Source: Paenibacillus polysaccharolyticus (GTDB lineage Bacteria > Bacillota > Bacilli > Paenibacillales > Paenibacillaceae). From it: DNA of 64,000 nt. The notes under the pieces were generated by a model. It was not told the DNA's origin, searched no databases, and worked only from the letters and a program-made list of their open reading frames with translations. Shown here piece after piece: positions 42,432-51,722 of the stretch (the stretch's first letter is position 1; each line of letters opens with the position of its first letter). Location of the stretch: assembly GCF_900102085.1 (NCBI RefSeq), contig NZ_FMVM01000003.1, positions 1 to 64,000 on the forward strand, written 5' to 3'. Position numbers and translations under genes: made by a program.

Positions 42432-42849
42432 GTTTCTGAACTCCTGAATTCCGTCGATTTGATATAAACAGAGCACCTACCATGATCAAAATAGCCAACG
42501 ACCACCAGAACGTCGACATTGCGTTATCATGATCTATAATAATTAAGCGAATCACCGCTGTGATTCCAATATAAATAAAGTAACGAAGAGGGAAATGAAA
42601 ATTAGACTTGAAGTACTTCACAATTAAAGCGATAAATTCAAAGTACAAGAAGAAAACGAGCAATTCGGATAACATCTCATAGTAGCTATCCTGACGAGTT
42701 ACAAAAGACTGGTACACAATTTGTACGATATACCATGTCTCACTGATTAGAAGTGCGCTTAAAGCTAAGGCCAGAAAGAACAGGCAGATATTCAAAAGCG
42801 CTTGTAGAATGTGTGGTGTTTTTTGGAATTTAGTCATTAAATCTTTCAT
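42406..42849 (-). CDS. psiE: PsiE-like phosphate-starvation-inducible membrane protein
   Basis: The 147-residue protein has four hydrophobic segments (about 16-36, 58-82, 90-108, 113-133) with the PsiE-family pattern RYFIYIGITAVIRLIIIDHD. The role of PsiE is unknown; the name derives from E. coli phosphate-starvation regulation and need not apply here. ATG 42847-42849 follows AGGGG at about 8 bases. It is transcribed after the ECF sigma gene (17-base gap) and overlaps barstar, so the three are probably one operon. Confidence 0.8.
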   Translation of the reverse strand: MKDLMTKFQKTPHILQALLNICLFFLALALSALLISETWYIVQIVYQSFVTRQDSYYEMLSELLVFFLYFEFIALIVKYFKSNFHFPLRYFIYIGITAVIRLIIIDHDNAMSTFWWSLAILIMVGALFISNRRNSGVQKHEKSESDH

Positions 42850-42866
42850 TTGTCATGTCCCCTATT

Positions 42867-43454
42867 TCAATTCGTGATGTCAACTAACTGTTGTTTCATA
42901 TGTTTTCTTCCTCGAAAGAGATACGTTTTGGCCGTATTTTCCGGTATATCGTTCAATACACTGATATCTTTGACGGTCATTTCCAAATAGTACCGCTGAT
43001 AGACGTAATGCCTCCATTTACCTGGAATCTGATGAAATGCATCATTGATCCGGCGTTTGCGTTCGGAAGAAGTCTCGTTCTGAATCAGCCTTTCTTCAGG
43101 GCCAGGTTCATGGGACATTAGTTCAGATATGGCATCCGGAGATCTATTTGAATCCTCCACATATAACGAAGTTGTGGCAAGAGTCTGTCTCTTTTTCTTG
43201 CGTAACACATCCAGGCATACATTTCTCCCAATGGTATAAATCCAGTTTACGACATTCTTTTGGCTGTTCATTTGTTCGATATGAGTATACACCCGAAGGA
43301 ATGTCTCCTGCACGATATCATCTCGATCTTGCGGGTCCCGGAAATAGCGCGAAGCCAATCTCCATACCATCGATTGATAAGTGGCCATAAGTGACGTAAA
43401 TGTCGATTGAGTTGGCAATACGGTACCTCTCATAGGTTTGTCTATCGGGCTCAT
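42867..43454 (-). CDS. ECF-type RNA polymerase sigma factor
   Basis: The 195-residue protein has region 2 (about 22-95, with RDPQDRDDIVQETFLRVYTH and VNWIYTIGRNVCLDVLRKKK) and region 4 (about 128-190, with LEMTVKDISVLNDIPENTAK as the helix-turn-helix). It would direct RNA polymerase to extracytoplasmic-stress promoters. No anti-sigma gene is adjacent: downstream genes are psiE and barstar. ATG 43452-43454 follows GGAGG at 7 bases. The cluster position suggests the two downstream genes may belong to its regulon, as inference. Confidence 0.88.
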   Translation of the reverse strand: MSPIDKPMRGTVLPTQSTFTSLMATYQSMVWRLASRYFRDPQDRDDIVQETFLRVYTHIEQMNSQKNVVNWIYTIGRNVCLDVLRKKKRQTLATTSLYVEDSNRSPDAISELMSHEPGPEERLIQNETSSERKRRINDAFHQIPGKWRHYVYQRYYLEMTVKDISVLNDIPENTAKTYLFRGRKHMKQQLVDITN

Positions 43455-43531
43455 TCTGATTCCTCCACAGATGTAATTAAACCCCTTGTGTTTTTTTATC
43501 TGAATTTGAATATTTCATTCTAGTACTGCGG

Positions 43532-44839
43532 TTAGATTTTGGATTTCCTAAACCTCAACACAACACTATAATGTACTCCATCTTGATTCCTGAGAAACTG
43601 CCCTTGCATGCGGCTCATCATCCGGCTTATAATCCTTTCGCCCAGTCCGGTACTTTCCGGAGAAACCTCGGCAATTTTAATCGTATTGGCCAGTTGAATG
43701 TCAAACATCTCCGGACTAGAGTTGAATGTAATGCAGATTTCATCTTTGGGTTCTGCATACTTCAACAGATTAGACAAAATATTATCAAAGACCCTCCCGA
43801 GTTCCTCCAAATTCACTGTGATATAGACTTGCGGCAGTTCACCAATAATGCGGACTTTGAATTCCTCCTGCCGCAAAATGGCCACCTGATCAGATATCAG
43901 ATCATAAATAGCCTCCTGCACAGCTATGCTCTCAAGGTCAGCTTCTTGCTCTTTATCCAAAAGGAAATAATCAAATAAATTATCGGACAACTTTTTAAGT
44001 TGAATGGCTTTTCCATAGGCATTCGTGATGTAATGGCTATGTTCCGTCCCTTGGTCTCCGCGTTCTTTCTTGGCAAATTCCAAATACATGATCAAAGAGG
44101 TAAGCGGGGTTCGCATGTCATGTGACATTTCGGTAACAAGGCTTCGGCTCTCCACCTGCAAAGCTTCAATCGCATCCAATTTATCGAGAAAGGCTTTACG
44201 TAGTTCCTCAATACTCTCAGCGATCATCGCTATTTCATCATGGCCCCGAATCGTCATCTCATATTCCAGTTCTCCACCTTCAAGAATGTGGATCTCCTCA
44301 TGAATCTTTCTCAGGTAAGCGAGGCTTCGACGAATGCCCAGCAGGACAATCAACAGAAAAATCATCGTGGCGCTGAGTAGTTCCAGAGTAAAGGCAATAT
44401 CGTAATATCGGGATGAGAAAAACCCGTCTACCGTTACTCTCCCCTCTCCATCACTAAACATGACAGGAAATGAGTGTTTCTGAGCATATAGCGTTTCCTG
44501 CTCTATCCCATATCCAGACTCATCTTCCGCTGCGTAATTCGAATCATATTGCAGTAGCTGGTCTTTGTAGATGGTGAGCATGATGTAGTTCTCTTTTTTC
44601 ACCCATTCTCCAAATGCCTTTCGATCGGTTGAAGACAGATCATTCGTCTCCACATATTTACTAAACTTTGCAATAGATTTAGACGATTCACTCTCATAGT
44701 ACGCATCGGAATTAAGGTATCTGTCAATCAGCCCATTACTAACCTTCTGCATCGTCAAAAAAAACAGACCACTTACCGTAGCTGCCATCAAGATGATTAA
44801 GGCCAATTTTTTGGTCAGCGTAAATTTACGGTGTGCCAA
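43532..44839 (-). CDS. Sensor histidine kinase
   Basis: The 435-residue protein has two transmembrane helices (about 12-30 and 151-169) flanking a 120-residue extracellular sensor, a HAMP-like linker, a HisKA dimerisation domain with H240 in EMSHDMRTPLTSL, and an HATPase_c domain with N-box FDNILSNLLKYA and G2-like STGLGERII. The G1 box is poorly conserved, as in VanS-like kinases. The start is TTG 44837-44839 after GGGGGAGAGG at 8 bases, overlapping the response regulator by 14 bases, implying coupled translation. Signal unknown. Confidence 0.85.
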   Translation of the reverse strand: MAHRKFTLTKKLALIILMAATVSGLFFLTMQKVSNGLIDRYLNSDAYYESESSKSIAKFSKYVETNDLSSTDRKAFGEWVKKENYIMLTIYKDQLLQYDSNYAAEDESGYGIEQETLYAQKHSFPVMFSDGEGRVTVDGFFSSRYYDIAFTLELLSATMIFLLIVLLGIRRSLAYLRKIHEEIHILEGGELEYEMTIRGHDEIAMIAESIEELRKAFLDKLDAIEALQVESRSLVTEMSHDMRTPLTSLIMYLEFAKKERGDQGTEHSHYITNAYGKAIQLKKLSDNLFDYFLLDKEQEADLESIAVQEAIYDLISDQVAILRQEEFKVRIIGELPQVYITVNLEELGRVFDNILSNLLKYAEPKDEICITFNSSPEMFDIQLANTIKIAEVSPESTGLGERIISRMMSRMQGQFLRNQDGVHYSVVLRFRKSKI

Positions 44840-45521
44840 AACGGTATCCTCTCCCCCATTCGGTAAGGATATAAACCGGGTGTGCCGGGTCATCCTCGAT
44901 CTTTGCACGCAGTTTGCGAATATGCACCATTACGGTGTTGTTTGAACAATAAAAATACGGCTGTTCCCATACACTCTCGTAAATATTTTGAGCGGAAAAT
45001 ATCTTGCTTCGTTTGCTCATCAAGAGTTTCAGGATGCGATACTCCAGATCAGATAGCTTGAGCTGCTGTCCTTCTTTAGAGACCTCATTAAAATGTTCAT
45101 TGACTTTTAACTTGCCTCCAACCAGAAACGTATCTCCACTTTCCTTTTTCTCCTTATAAATCTTATATCTTCGCAATTGAGCGATAACACGGGCATGAAG
45201 CTCTTCTTCTGAAAATGGCTTTGTCATATAATCATCGCCACCTGCCAGGAGACCTTCTGTTTTGTCCAATGTGCTCGATTTGGCCGTTAGAAACAAAATG
45301 GGAACGTTGGAATACGTTCTAATCTGCTCACATGTTTCAATCCCCGACATCCCCGGCATCATGATATCCAAAATGACCAAGTCTAGCCCGTCATCTACAA
45401 GCTGCAGCGCACGCTGTCCGTCTCTGGCTCTTAATACCTCATTGCCCGCTCTCGTAAGGGATTCTTCTAACAAATCGCCAATATCCTGATCATCCTCGAC
45501 AACTAATATCCGATGGGTCAT
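44826..45521 (-). CDS. OmpR/PhoB-family response regulator
   Basis: The 231-residue protein has a receiver domain (about 4-118, phosphoacceptor D52 in LVILDIMMPG, conserved Thr and Lys in FLTAK and MTKPF) and a C-terminal winged-helix domain (about 130-229, ending WGRGYRF). It pairs with the kinase encoded downstream. The divergent DUF418 membrane protein gene at 45795 is a likely target, as inference from position. ATG follows GAGGTGAGAAGGG. Confidence 0.92.
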   Translation of the reverse strand: MTHRILVVEDDQDIGDLLEESLTRAGNEVLRARDGQRALQLVDDGLDLVILDIMMPGMSGIETCEQIRTYSNVPILFLTAKSSTLDKTEGLLAGGDDYMTKPFSEEELHARVIAQLRRYKIYKEKKESGDTFLVGGKLKVNEHFNEVSKEGQQLKLSDLEYRILKLLMSKRSKIFSAQNIYESVWEQPYFYCSNNTVMVHIRKLRAKIEDDPAHPVYILTEWGRGYRFGTP

Positions 45522-45794
45522 GCCCTTCTCACCTCATGATTCCTGATGTTATTTACGGTGCCCTCAATATATATCGTCCTTCGGTAACACTTAGGTAATA
45601 CGATAAATCATAAATCTTAACCATTTATGAATGCAATCATTTGTCATACATTTGTCACAAATCAAAAAAAGGAAACGAACTTTCAGAAACTGTTAAGAAT
45701 CGATAAGTATAGTTATCCAAGGTAAGGAAAGCATTTATACACACCAAGATTAGACTCGCTCAAGTTAAATATAAAAATGAATAGGAGAAATGTT

Positions 45795-47024
45795 ATGAAT
45801 GAGAAAAAAGAGAACCTTGCACAACCCCTGAGTCTGAAGGAACGTGTCCATTTTCTAGATATCGTTCGCGGATTTGCTATGCTCGGCATTATTATTGTCA
45901 ATTACTTTTTGATTGTAGACTCGGTGAAGGGATTTGATATGGATTCAGGCGATCTAGTCCACAACCTCGTTTCCACATTCGCCGAAGGAAAATTCATCAC
46001 GTTATTTTCTTTTCTGTTTGGTGTTGGATTTATGATCTTTATGGATCGAGCCGTGCAACGAGTGGAACATCCACGAAAGTTGTTTGCCCGCAGATTATTA
46101 ATTTTATTCTGTATTGGCTTATTGCATATCACCTTTATATGGGTTGGCGACATATTGACCTTTTACGCCGTAGCCGGATTTTTACTATTCGCGTTCTATG
46201 CTCGTACACCTAAAACGATATTGCGATGGATTATTGCACTTATATTGATGCAATTTCTGACTCCTGTATTTATGATGGTCTATAATGCGATGAACACTGC
46301 ATCCTCAAACATGCCAACTTATTTTGATTTCACATTAAACAGTCATACCAGCCTAACCTATTGGGACTCCTTGATAGCAAGATGGGCAGACATGGGCGTA
46401 ATGGCGGCTAGTTCATTTTCTACAGTTTATTCCATGTTCCTGATGTTCCTGATCGGTATGTATTTTGTGAAGATGGACTTCTTCACGAATATGGAAGCAA
46501 AGCAATCAATCTGGAAGCGAATCTGGTTCATCAGCTTGGCTGCATTTATACTCACTCAGTTCAGCTCCATGGTGAATACACTTATTTCAGCTGAAAATAC
46601 ATTTTGGATGGAACTATTCATGATTTTGGGTCAACAGGGGAACCTAACCGGAAGCATGTTTTATATGAGTAGCCTCGCGATGCTGTTTTTGTATGTTCCT
46701 GCACTTCGAAAAGCGTTGATGGTATTTACGAAAGTTGGACGTATGTCGCTGACCTGTTACCTCCTTCATTCCATCATGGGAACCGTAATTCTGCTTCCTT
46801 ATGCATTCGGATTGGCTAGTTCTATAAAACCTATTGGTACACTTATGCTTAGCATTGCTGTGTATGTTGTACTCGTCATTTTTGCCTCGCTGTGGTTAAA
46901 CCGCTTCAAGATCGGACCAATGGAGTCGATCTGGCGCAAACTTACGTATGGTAAGGTTAACCGTGCTTCCAAAACAATTCCGGCTAAGCTCGCCCAGCCA
47001 TTGAACAGCAATTTGCGTCAATAA
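45795..47024 (+). CDS. DUF418 (YeiB-like) membrane protein
   Basis: The 409-residue protein has about ten hydrophobic segments. The N-terminal signature [21 protein letters not shown] matches the YeiB/DUF418 family, with the typical [11 protein letters not shown] segment and a C-terminal DUF418 block ([18 protein letters not shown]). Function is unknown; acyltransferase-like topology has been noted. It diverges from a two-component system, suggesting control by it, possibly in response to envelope stress or antimicrobials. Start ATG 45795-45797 follows AGGAG at 7 bases; an ATG 15 bases upstream overlaps the SD. Confidence 0.85.
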   Translation: MNEKKENLAQPLSLKERVHFLDIVRGFAMLGIIIVNYFLIVDSVKGFDMDSGDLVHNLVSTFAEGKFITLFSFLFGVGFMIFMDRAVQRVEHPRKLFARRLLILFCIGLLHITFIWVGDILTFYAVAGFLLFAFYARTPKTILRWIIALILMQFLTPVFMMVYNAMNTASSNMPTYFDFTLNSHTSLTYWDSLIARWADMGVMAASSFSTVYSMFLMFLIGMYFVKMDFFTNMEAKQSIWKRIWFISLAAFILTQFSSMVNTLISAENTFWMELFMILGQQGNLTGSMFYMSSLAMLFLYVPALRKALMVFTKVGRMSLTCYLLHSIMGTVILLPYAFGLASSIKPIGTLMLSIAVYVVLVIFASLWLNRFKIGPMESIWRKLTYGKVNRASKTIPAKLAQPLNSNLRQ

Positions 47025-47068
47025 CCGCTAATGAATTTAACAATTTCGGATAAGTTCTACCCAACATC

Positions 47069-47094
47069 CCAAGTCCCTTCGGGGACTTTTTTCT
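47069..47094 (+). terminator. Terminator of the DUF418 gene
   Basis: AAGTCCC, TTCG loop and GGGACTTTTTTC give a stable hairpin with T-tract. Confidence 0.85.
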
Positions 47095-47117
47095 ATTTTT
47101 TTTCGAAAAGGCTTCTT

Positions 47118-47138
47118 CTATTGTGAATTTTTCATATG
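47118..47138. repeat. Dispersed 21-bp repeat, copy 2
   Basis: Identical to 42118-42138; here the palindromic extension is TTTTCAT ATG ATGAAAA. It lies between two convergent terminators. Confidence 0.4.
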
Positions 47139-47214
47139 ATGAAAATGTAAAATATTTAAGGGAATGGACAGATTTTCTCTCTCCGTTGTTCCTCCATCAA
47201 CTCTCCTTTAAACA

Positions 47215-47246
47215 CAAAAAACTGCCTTTGTTGGGCAGTTTTTTAA
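47215..47246 (-). terminator. Terminator of the aldo/keto reductase gene
   Basis: AAAAACTGCC, TTTGTT loop and GGCAGTTTTT pair perfectly with A and T tracts, so it can act on both strands. The minus-strand gene ends 60 bases away. Confidence 0.75.
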
Positions 47247-47307
47247 AAATTCAAATCGTTCACAACCAATTTTATATGATTAATGAATTTATTAAAATTA
47301 ACTCGTA

Positions 47308-48198
47308 TTAGATACGGCCTGTCCAGTCGGATCCCGCTACTTCCTTCCAGCGTTCACGAATAGCATCATATAGCCCCTGCTCAAGCGGCCCCTTTGCCAC
47401 CAGTTCGGCGTTTTGTAGCCAACGATCAGGTTTGACGGTTCCCACAATGGCGGTATCCACACCTTCAGTGCTCAGCGTAAAACGCAATGCAATTTCTACG
47501 ACTCGCTCTGCATCCTCAGCCAAAAAGTCATATTTCAGTTCTTTTAACCGCTTCCAATAGTGATAAGCATAATCCTCTTCTGTCACCTTATCATACATCC
47601 AGGCTACATTGGCAATCGGCCTTTTGGCGATGATCCCCATATTTCTTTTTCGCGCCTCAGGCAAAGTCAGTTCAATCGCTTCCTGATCGGCAATATTCAA
47701 TGATGTCTCCAAGCTATCAAATGCACCTGTCTGAATGGCGTATAGTGCATCTGTCGTATCTCCGCTATATCCGATAAAACGAGTTTTACCAGCTTCTTTT
47801 GCTCGTTGCAATACCTCGATTACCTCACCTTGCCGAAGTACTTCTTCCGAACAGCTGTGCAGATGCACGACATCCACATAATCTGTTCTTAAGCGTTTGA
47901 GGCTACGGTCAATGGTCTGTGCGAGCACCTTGGCATCCCAGTCGGGTCCATTCACACCAGCTGCATGTCCACATTTGGTGAACAGAAAATACTCCTGCCG
48001 GCGATGTCCCAGCACATCACCGATTTTCTCTTCACTGTCTCCATAACATTCCGCCGTATCAATCATATTCAAACCCGCATCCAAAGCACGATTCAGCAAC
48101 AATTCTACGTCCGCTTTGGACGCATCCCGTATCTCAGAGCCGCCAAAACCGAGTGTACTGACTTTCATTCCGGTATTTCCGTAATTACGAAGTTCCAT
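47308..48198 (-). CDS. Aldo/keto reductase
   Basis: The 296-residue protein has the AKR TIM-barrel features: STLGFGGSEIRDA at the N-terminus, MIDTAECYGDSE (Asp and Tyr), LFTKCGH (Lys), and VDVVHLHS (His). IIAKRPIANV and FTLSTEGVDTAIVGT follow. It would reduce aldehydes or ketones with NADPH. The substrate is unknown. ATG 48196-48198 lies 6 bases after GGAGGAGG; the adjacent ATG at 48199 is at 3. It precedes an SDR gene on the same strand, with a 99-base gap. Confidence 0.88.
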   Translation of the reverse strand: MELRNYGNTGMKVSTLGFGGSEIRDASKADVELLLNRALDAGLNMIDTAECYGDSEEKIGDVLGHRRQEYFLFTKCGHAAGVNGPDWDAKVLAQTIDRSLKRLRTDYVDVVHLHSCSEEVLRQGEVIEVLQRAKEAGKTRFIGYSGDTTDALYAIQTGAFDSLETSLNIADQEAIELTLPEARKRNMGIIAKRPIANVAWMYDKVTEEDYAYHYWKRLKELKYDFLAEDAERVVEIALRFTLSTEGVDTAIVGTVKPDRWLQNAELVAKGPLEQGLYDAIRERWKEVAGSDWTGRI

Positions 48199-48297
48199 CA
48201 TGATCCTCCTCCAAATCAGGTTGTCTCTTACGGCCTTTTCATGTCGTATCATATGTTATTACCCGCTTTATCACGGGGCGGCACATTTTTTAAACTT

Positions 48298-49071
48298 TTA
48301 AAAACCGTAGATAGACATGCCACCATCCACCAATAAAGTCTGACCTGTGATATATCCGGCTGCCTCCGAAGCAAGAAAAACAACAGGCCCAACAACCTCT
48401 TGTAATTCACCTACACGTCCAAGCGGTGTGCGGTTAATAATTTCTTGCAAATACTGCGGATCATCAAGTAACTTCTCGGTCAGTGGAGTGCGGAAATACC
48501 AGGGTCCAACCGAGTTCACGCGAATACCGTATTTCCCCCACTCCAGCGCTAGCACCTTAGTCATATGGATTAAAGCCGCTTTGGTAGAACCATATACGAC
48601 ACCTGTTCGCAAGGCAGTATGTCCACCTACCGATGAGATGTTAATTATTTTACCATCCCCATACTGCTTCATATGCTGACCTGCCAATTGTGAAGCGAAA
48701 AAAGCGGATTTGAGGTTTGTTTGCATAATCGTTTCCCATTGTTCCTCCGTTACTTCCAGCGCTGGCGTCCGAATGTTCATACCCGCATTGTTTACGAGAA
48801 TATGAATTCGTCCCATCTCCGAAATGGCTTGCTGAAAAGTCTTTTCCAACTGCTCTTTAGAAGTGACATCTGCGCAGAGCGCCAAAGCTTTGCGGCCTGT
48901 CTGTTCATTAATCATTGTTGCTGTCTCTTCGATCTCCTTCATCGTTCGAGATACAAGCACGACATTACTCCCCGATTCCGCTAAACCGATGGCAAGCGCT
49001 TTTCCGATACCTCTGCCTGCCCCTGTGACTAGTGCTGTTTGTCCTTCCAGATGAAATGCTGGTACGATCAT
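48298..49071 (-). CDS. SDR family oxidoreductase (gluconate 5-dehydrogenase-like)
   Basis: The 257-residue classical SDR has TGAGRGIG (cofactor), NNAGMNIR, the catalytic Ser in INISSVGG, YGSTKAALIHMTK (Tyr/Lys) and VNSVGPWYFRTPLTE. This pattern is common in gluconate 5-dehydrogenases, but a general SDR remains possible. ATG 49069-49071 follows AAAGGAGG at 7 bases. It is the first gene before the aldo/keto reductase. Confidence 0.85.
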   Translation of the reverse strand: MIVPAFHLEGQTALVTGAGRGIGKALAIGLAESGSNVVLVSRTMKEIEETATMINEQTGRKALALCADVTSKEQLEKTFQQAISEMGRIHILVNNAGMNIRTPALEVTEEQWETIMQTNLKSAFFASQLAGQHMKQYGDGKIINISSVGGHTALRTGVVYGSTKAALIHMTKVLALEWGKYGIRVNSVGPWYFRTPLTEKLLDDPQYLQEIINRTPLGRVGELQEVVGPVVFLASEAAGYITGQTLLVDGGMSIYGF

Positions 49072-49128
49072 GTTAGACCTCCTTTGTTGTACTATGGGGT
49101 TCCAGTTTACAGACATGTTTTTACGACA

Positions 49129-49617
49129 TCAGGTAACAAAATACTGACTGGGATTGCCCAGTTCAGGATGGAATTTTTCTCGAAAACGCCCTCCGGTATA
49201 ATCCCCAATGATTTTACGCCAGAATGCCTGTGCGATCACATTGTTCCGAACCTGTGTCACTTTCCACCGCCCAGGGAAACGTCTAAAAAGTTCGTACGCC
49301 GCATTTGTTCCAACGCCGCTACGTCTATATTTTTGCATCACAAAAAATTCAGTCAAATAGTAGTCATTATCCTTACTCCCGGGATCTAACTTCTCCACAA
49401 GTGCAAACCCCGCTGGTGAACCATCACTCGTGATCAAAAAAGGAAACTTGCGTCCTTTCTCCGTCCAAAACGCATCCAATCCCGGATATTCCGGAAAAAT
49501 ACCATCCTGGTCTACATCAATATTCAGATATTTCGTAAAATCATAGAGATAAAATTGCATGAGATGCCGAATCACCTGACTGCGTTCGCGGGGAACCAGC
49601 TCAATCTGCATATTCAT
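49129..49617 (-). CDS. GNAT family N-acetyltransferase
   Basis: The 162-residue GNAT has the acetyl-CoA loop in EFFVMQKYRRSGVGTNAAYE (RRSGVG) followed by QVRNNVIAQAFWRKI. The acceptor is unknown. An ATG at 49615-49617 lies 8 bases after GAGGAGG. It is divergent from xerS. Confidence 0.85.
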   Translation of the reverse strand: MNMQIELVPRERSQVIRHLMQFYLYDFTKYLNIDVDQDGIFPEYPGLDAFWTEKGRKFPFLITSDGSPAGFALVEKLDPGSKDNDYYLTEFFVMQKYRRSGVGTNAAYELFRRFPGRWKVTQVRNNVIAQAFWRKIIGDYTGGRFREKFHPELGNPSQYFVT

Positions 49618-49817
49618 TTGGTTCGCCTCCTCTAGTCTGTATGTATACATACTGTAAACCTTTATAAGATGAAGGGCAACAACGTGACAAATCGTAGCCT
49701 GTGTAGCACAACGCTTGACCATGCCTACCAGCATAATCAAACAAGATGATGCATGTAAATTATGGTACACTTAATATACTTTGTAGATAAATAATCGTTC
49801 ACATGGAGGTGCCGAAC

Positions 49818-50909
49818 TTGACCAACGTGCAAAAAGAGATTGACCGACGCAAACTAGATGAAAAACTACCATCCATGCCCTGGTTTGTTCAGCAATTCAT
49901 TGACTATAAACTGCCTGATCTGTCTCCGTCCACGCTGCTGGAGTATTTGAGAGATTATGATACCTTTTTCAGCTGGCTACGTGCAGAAGGGCTGTCCCAA
50001 GCTGAGTCCAACCAAGCGGTAACATTGACCGAACTGGAAGTGCTACGTATGGATTCGGTTACTGCGTACCGACTGTTCCTGACTACGAAGCGTGAGGGAA
50101 CCAATTCAAGAATCACGGTTTCACGCAAGCTTTCTTCCCTGCGGTCGTTATTTCATTATTTAAGCCAAATTGCTGAAGATGAGGACTTCTATCCCCTGCT
50201 TAAACGTAATATCATGGCCAAGATTGAGATCAAACGTACCCATAAACCTAAAGATACTGCCGCGAAACTCAAGGGCAAGATATTGGAAGAGAATGAATTA
50301 CTCGAATTTATCGGTTACATTCTCGAGGGCTACGCTACAGATATGCAGAAGAACAAACAGGCCCTGTACTCACATGAGTTGAACAAAGAACGAGATGCCT
50401 GTATCGCCAGCCTCATCCTCAACTCCGGTCTACGGGTATCTGAAGTGGTTAACTTGAATGTGGATGACCTCGATCTAGGTAACAAACTGCTCTATGTTTA
50501 CCGCAAAGGTAACAATGATGAAACATACAAAACGCCCGTATATTTCAGAGAACAGGCCAAAGATGAGCTGGCAGCTTACATGAATCTGCGGCAATCCCGT
50601 TACCGCACACCTAAACGAGAAAAAGCACTTTTCATTGCACTCCGTAACGGGGAATCTGAAGGAAGTCGAATGACTAAACGTGCGATTCAGGCGATGATTA
50701 TGAAATACGCTAAATGTTTTGGCAAACCGTATCTTACCGTGCACAAATTACGCCATTCTTTTGCCACCGACTATTATTTGCAAAATGATATTTACAAAAC
50801 CAAAGAGCAACTAGGTCATGCTTCTACCGAAACAACCGAAATTTATGCGCATCTCACCGACAAAACGATGTCCGAAGCCATCGAACGCCGCATGGATGAT
50901 AATGCTTAG
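49818..50909 (+). CDS. xerS: Tyrosine recombinase XerS
   Basis: The 363-residue protein is a XerS-type recombinase, longer than XerC/D, with N-terminal KLPSMPWFVQQFIDYKLPDL, catalytic R206 (NSGLRVSEVV), K230, H309 and R312 ([10 protein letters not shown]), H334 (LGHASTETT) and Y343 (EIYAHL). In streptococci XerS alone resolves chromosome dimers at difSL. The start is TTG 49818-49820 after GGAGGT at 7 bases; the in-frame ATG at 49803 lies upstream of that SD. A second Xer-like recombinase is at 20635, so the roles may differ. A candidate dif-like half-site lies 170 bases downstream. Confidence 0.85.
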   Translation: MTNVQKEIDRRKLDEKLPSMPWFVQQFIDYKLPDLSPSTLLEYLRDYDTFFSWLRAEGLSQAESNQAVTLTELEVLRMDSVTAYRLFLTTKREGTNSRITVSRKLSSLRSLFHYLSQIAEDEDFYPLLKRNIMAKIEIKRTHKPKDTAAKLKGKILEENELLEFIGYILEGYATDMQKNKQALYSHELNKERDACIASLILNSGLRVSEVVNLNVDDLDLGNKLLYVYRKGNNDETYKTPVYFREQAKDELAAYMNLRQSRYRTPKREKALFIALRNGESEGSRMTKRAIQAMIMKYAKCFGKPYLTVHKLRHSFATDYYLQNDIYKTKEQLGHASTETTEIYAHLTDKTMSEAIERRMDDNA

Positions 50910-50972
50910 AGTTATCACAAAAGTCTTATAGACAATTGCACATGTGGCTGTCCTCTCTTGTGATGAAACAGT

Positions 50973-50995
50973 ACACCGCGTGCCACACGCGGTGT
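50973..50995. promoter_or_regulatory. Perfect 10-bp hairpin/palindrome downstream of xerS
   Basis: ACACCGCGTG, CCA and CACGCGGTGT are exact complements with a 3-base centre. No T-tract follows on either strand, so a simple terminator is unlikely. It is GC-rich in an AT-rich gap. Confidence 0.4.
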
Positions 50996-51082
50996 GAAAC
51001 ACGTACTAAAATGAAATATCAGGTCATTCGAAGATAGGTTAAATGGAGCATTTTAGCAGTTATATATTAAAATCATTTGTTT

Positions 51083-51095
51083 AGTTTACATAATA
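51083..51095. promoter_or_regulatory. dif-like half-site between xerS and mobB (tentative)
   Basis: AGTTTACATAATA matches the left 13 bases of the reverse complement of the B. subtilis dif site as remembered. The other arm is not conserved, so this is only a candidate. Confidence 0.25.
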
Positions 51096-51144
51096 AAAGT
51101 TACGTTAAAATAACCCTCCACAGACCTTGATCATTCTAACGATC

Positions 51145-51717
51145 TCAGGTATTAAGTGATTTTAGCTGGAGCAGAGCCTCTACAATAACTTCCCGTTCAT
51201 GGAACAGGAAACCGGCCATAGCTCCTTTGCTTATCTCCTGTTTCTTATCCATCTGAGCACTTAACTTTTCCGCCTCTGCTTCCCTCATTAATTCAGGCGT
51301 CCAAAAAACAATGCCAACCACCTGCTGAAGCTTGCGTATCAGAGTCAGGTCATTGGCTTCGCGCACCATCACCAATTTGGGATACGGGGCGTCTTTGAAA
51401 CCTTCAATCACAATCCAGTCATAGTCTGAGAACTGGCTTAACATATCGTCAAGCCGGGTATTGTGTTGCTTGATGACCGCCGTTCTTTTCTGAGACATCA
51501 CCACAACAGCTGCAGCCCCCGCCCTGCCAAACTGATACGAGTCCGTCCCTTCCTGATCCATCTCAAAATGGTCATGCCCGTCATGTTTGAATGCAGCAAC
51601 CTTCAAGCCTTTGGAAGCAAGTCCGGAGATTAATGCAGCTGTCATTGTTGTCTTGCCTGTATTTTTATATCCAACGACTTGGATGATCTTTGGCTCTGAA
51701 GCAATCCTTTTATCCAT
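51145..51717 (-). CDS. mobB: Molybdopterin-guanine dinucleotide biosynthesis adapter MobB
   Basis: The 190-residue protein has a P-loop GYKNTGKTT (16-24), FKHDGHDHFEMD with the conserved HDGH and acidic residues, and DWIVIEGFKDAP. MobB is a GTP-binding adapter for MGD cofactor formation. ATG follows AAGG; it is 5 bases downstream of moeA, so the two are one operon. No mobA or molybdoenzyme gene lies in the window. Confidence 0.9.
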   Translation of the reverse strand: MDKRIASEPKIIQVVGYKNTGKTTMTAALISGLASKGLKVAAFKHDGHDHFEMDQEGTDSYQFGRAGAAAVVVMSQKRTAVIKQHNTRLDDMLSQFSDYDWIVIEGFKDAPYPKLVMVREANDLTLIRKLQQVVGIVFWTPELMREAEAEKLSAQMDKKQEISKGAMAGFLFHEREVIVEALLQLKSLNT

Positions 51718-51722
51718 TTTAG

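Noticed and set aside
43532..45521. Two-component system as a VanRS vancomycin resistance system
   Set aside because: Kinase and regulator are only VanRS-like in architecture; no vanHAX or D-Ala ligase genes are present.
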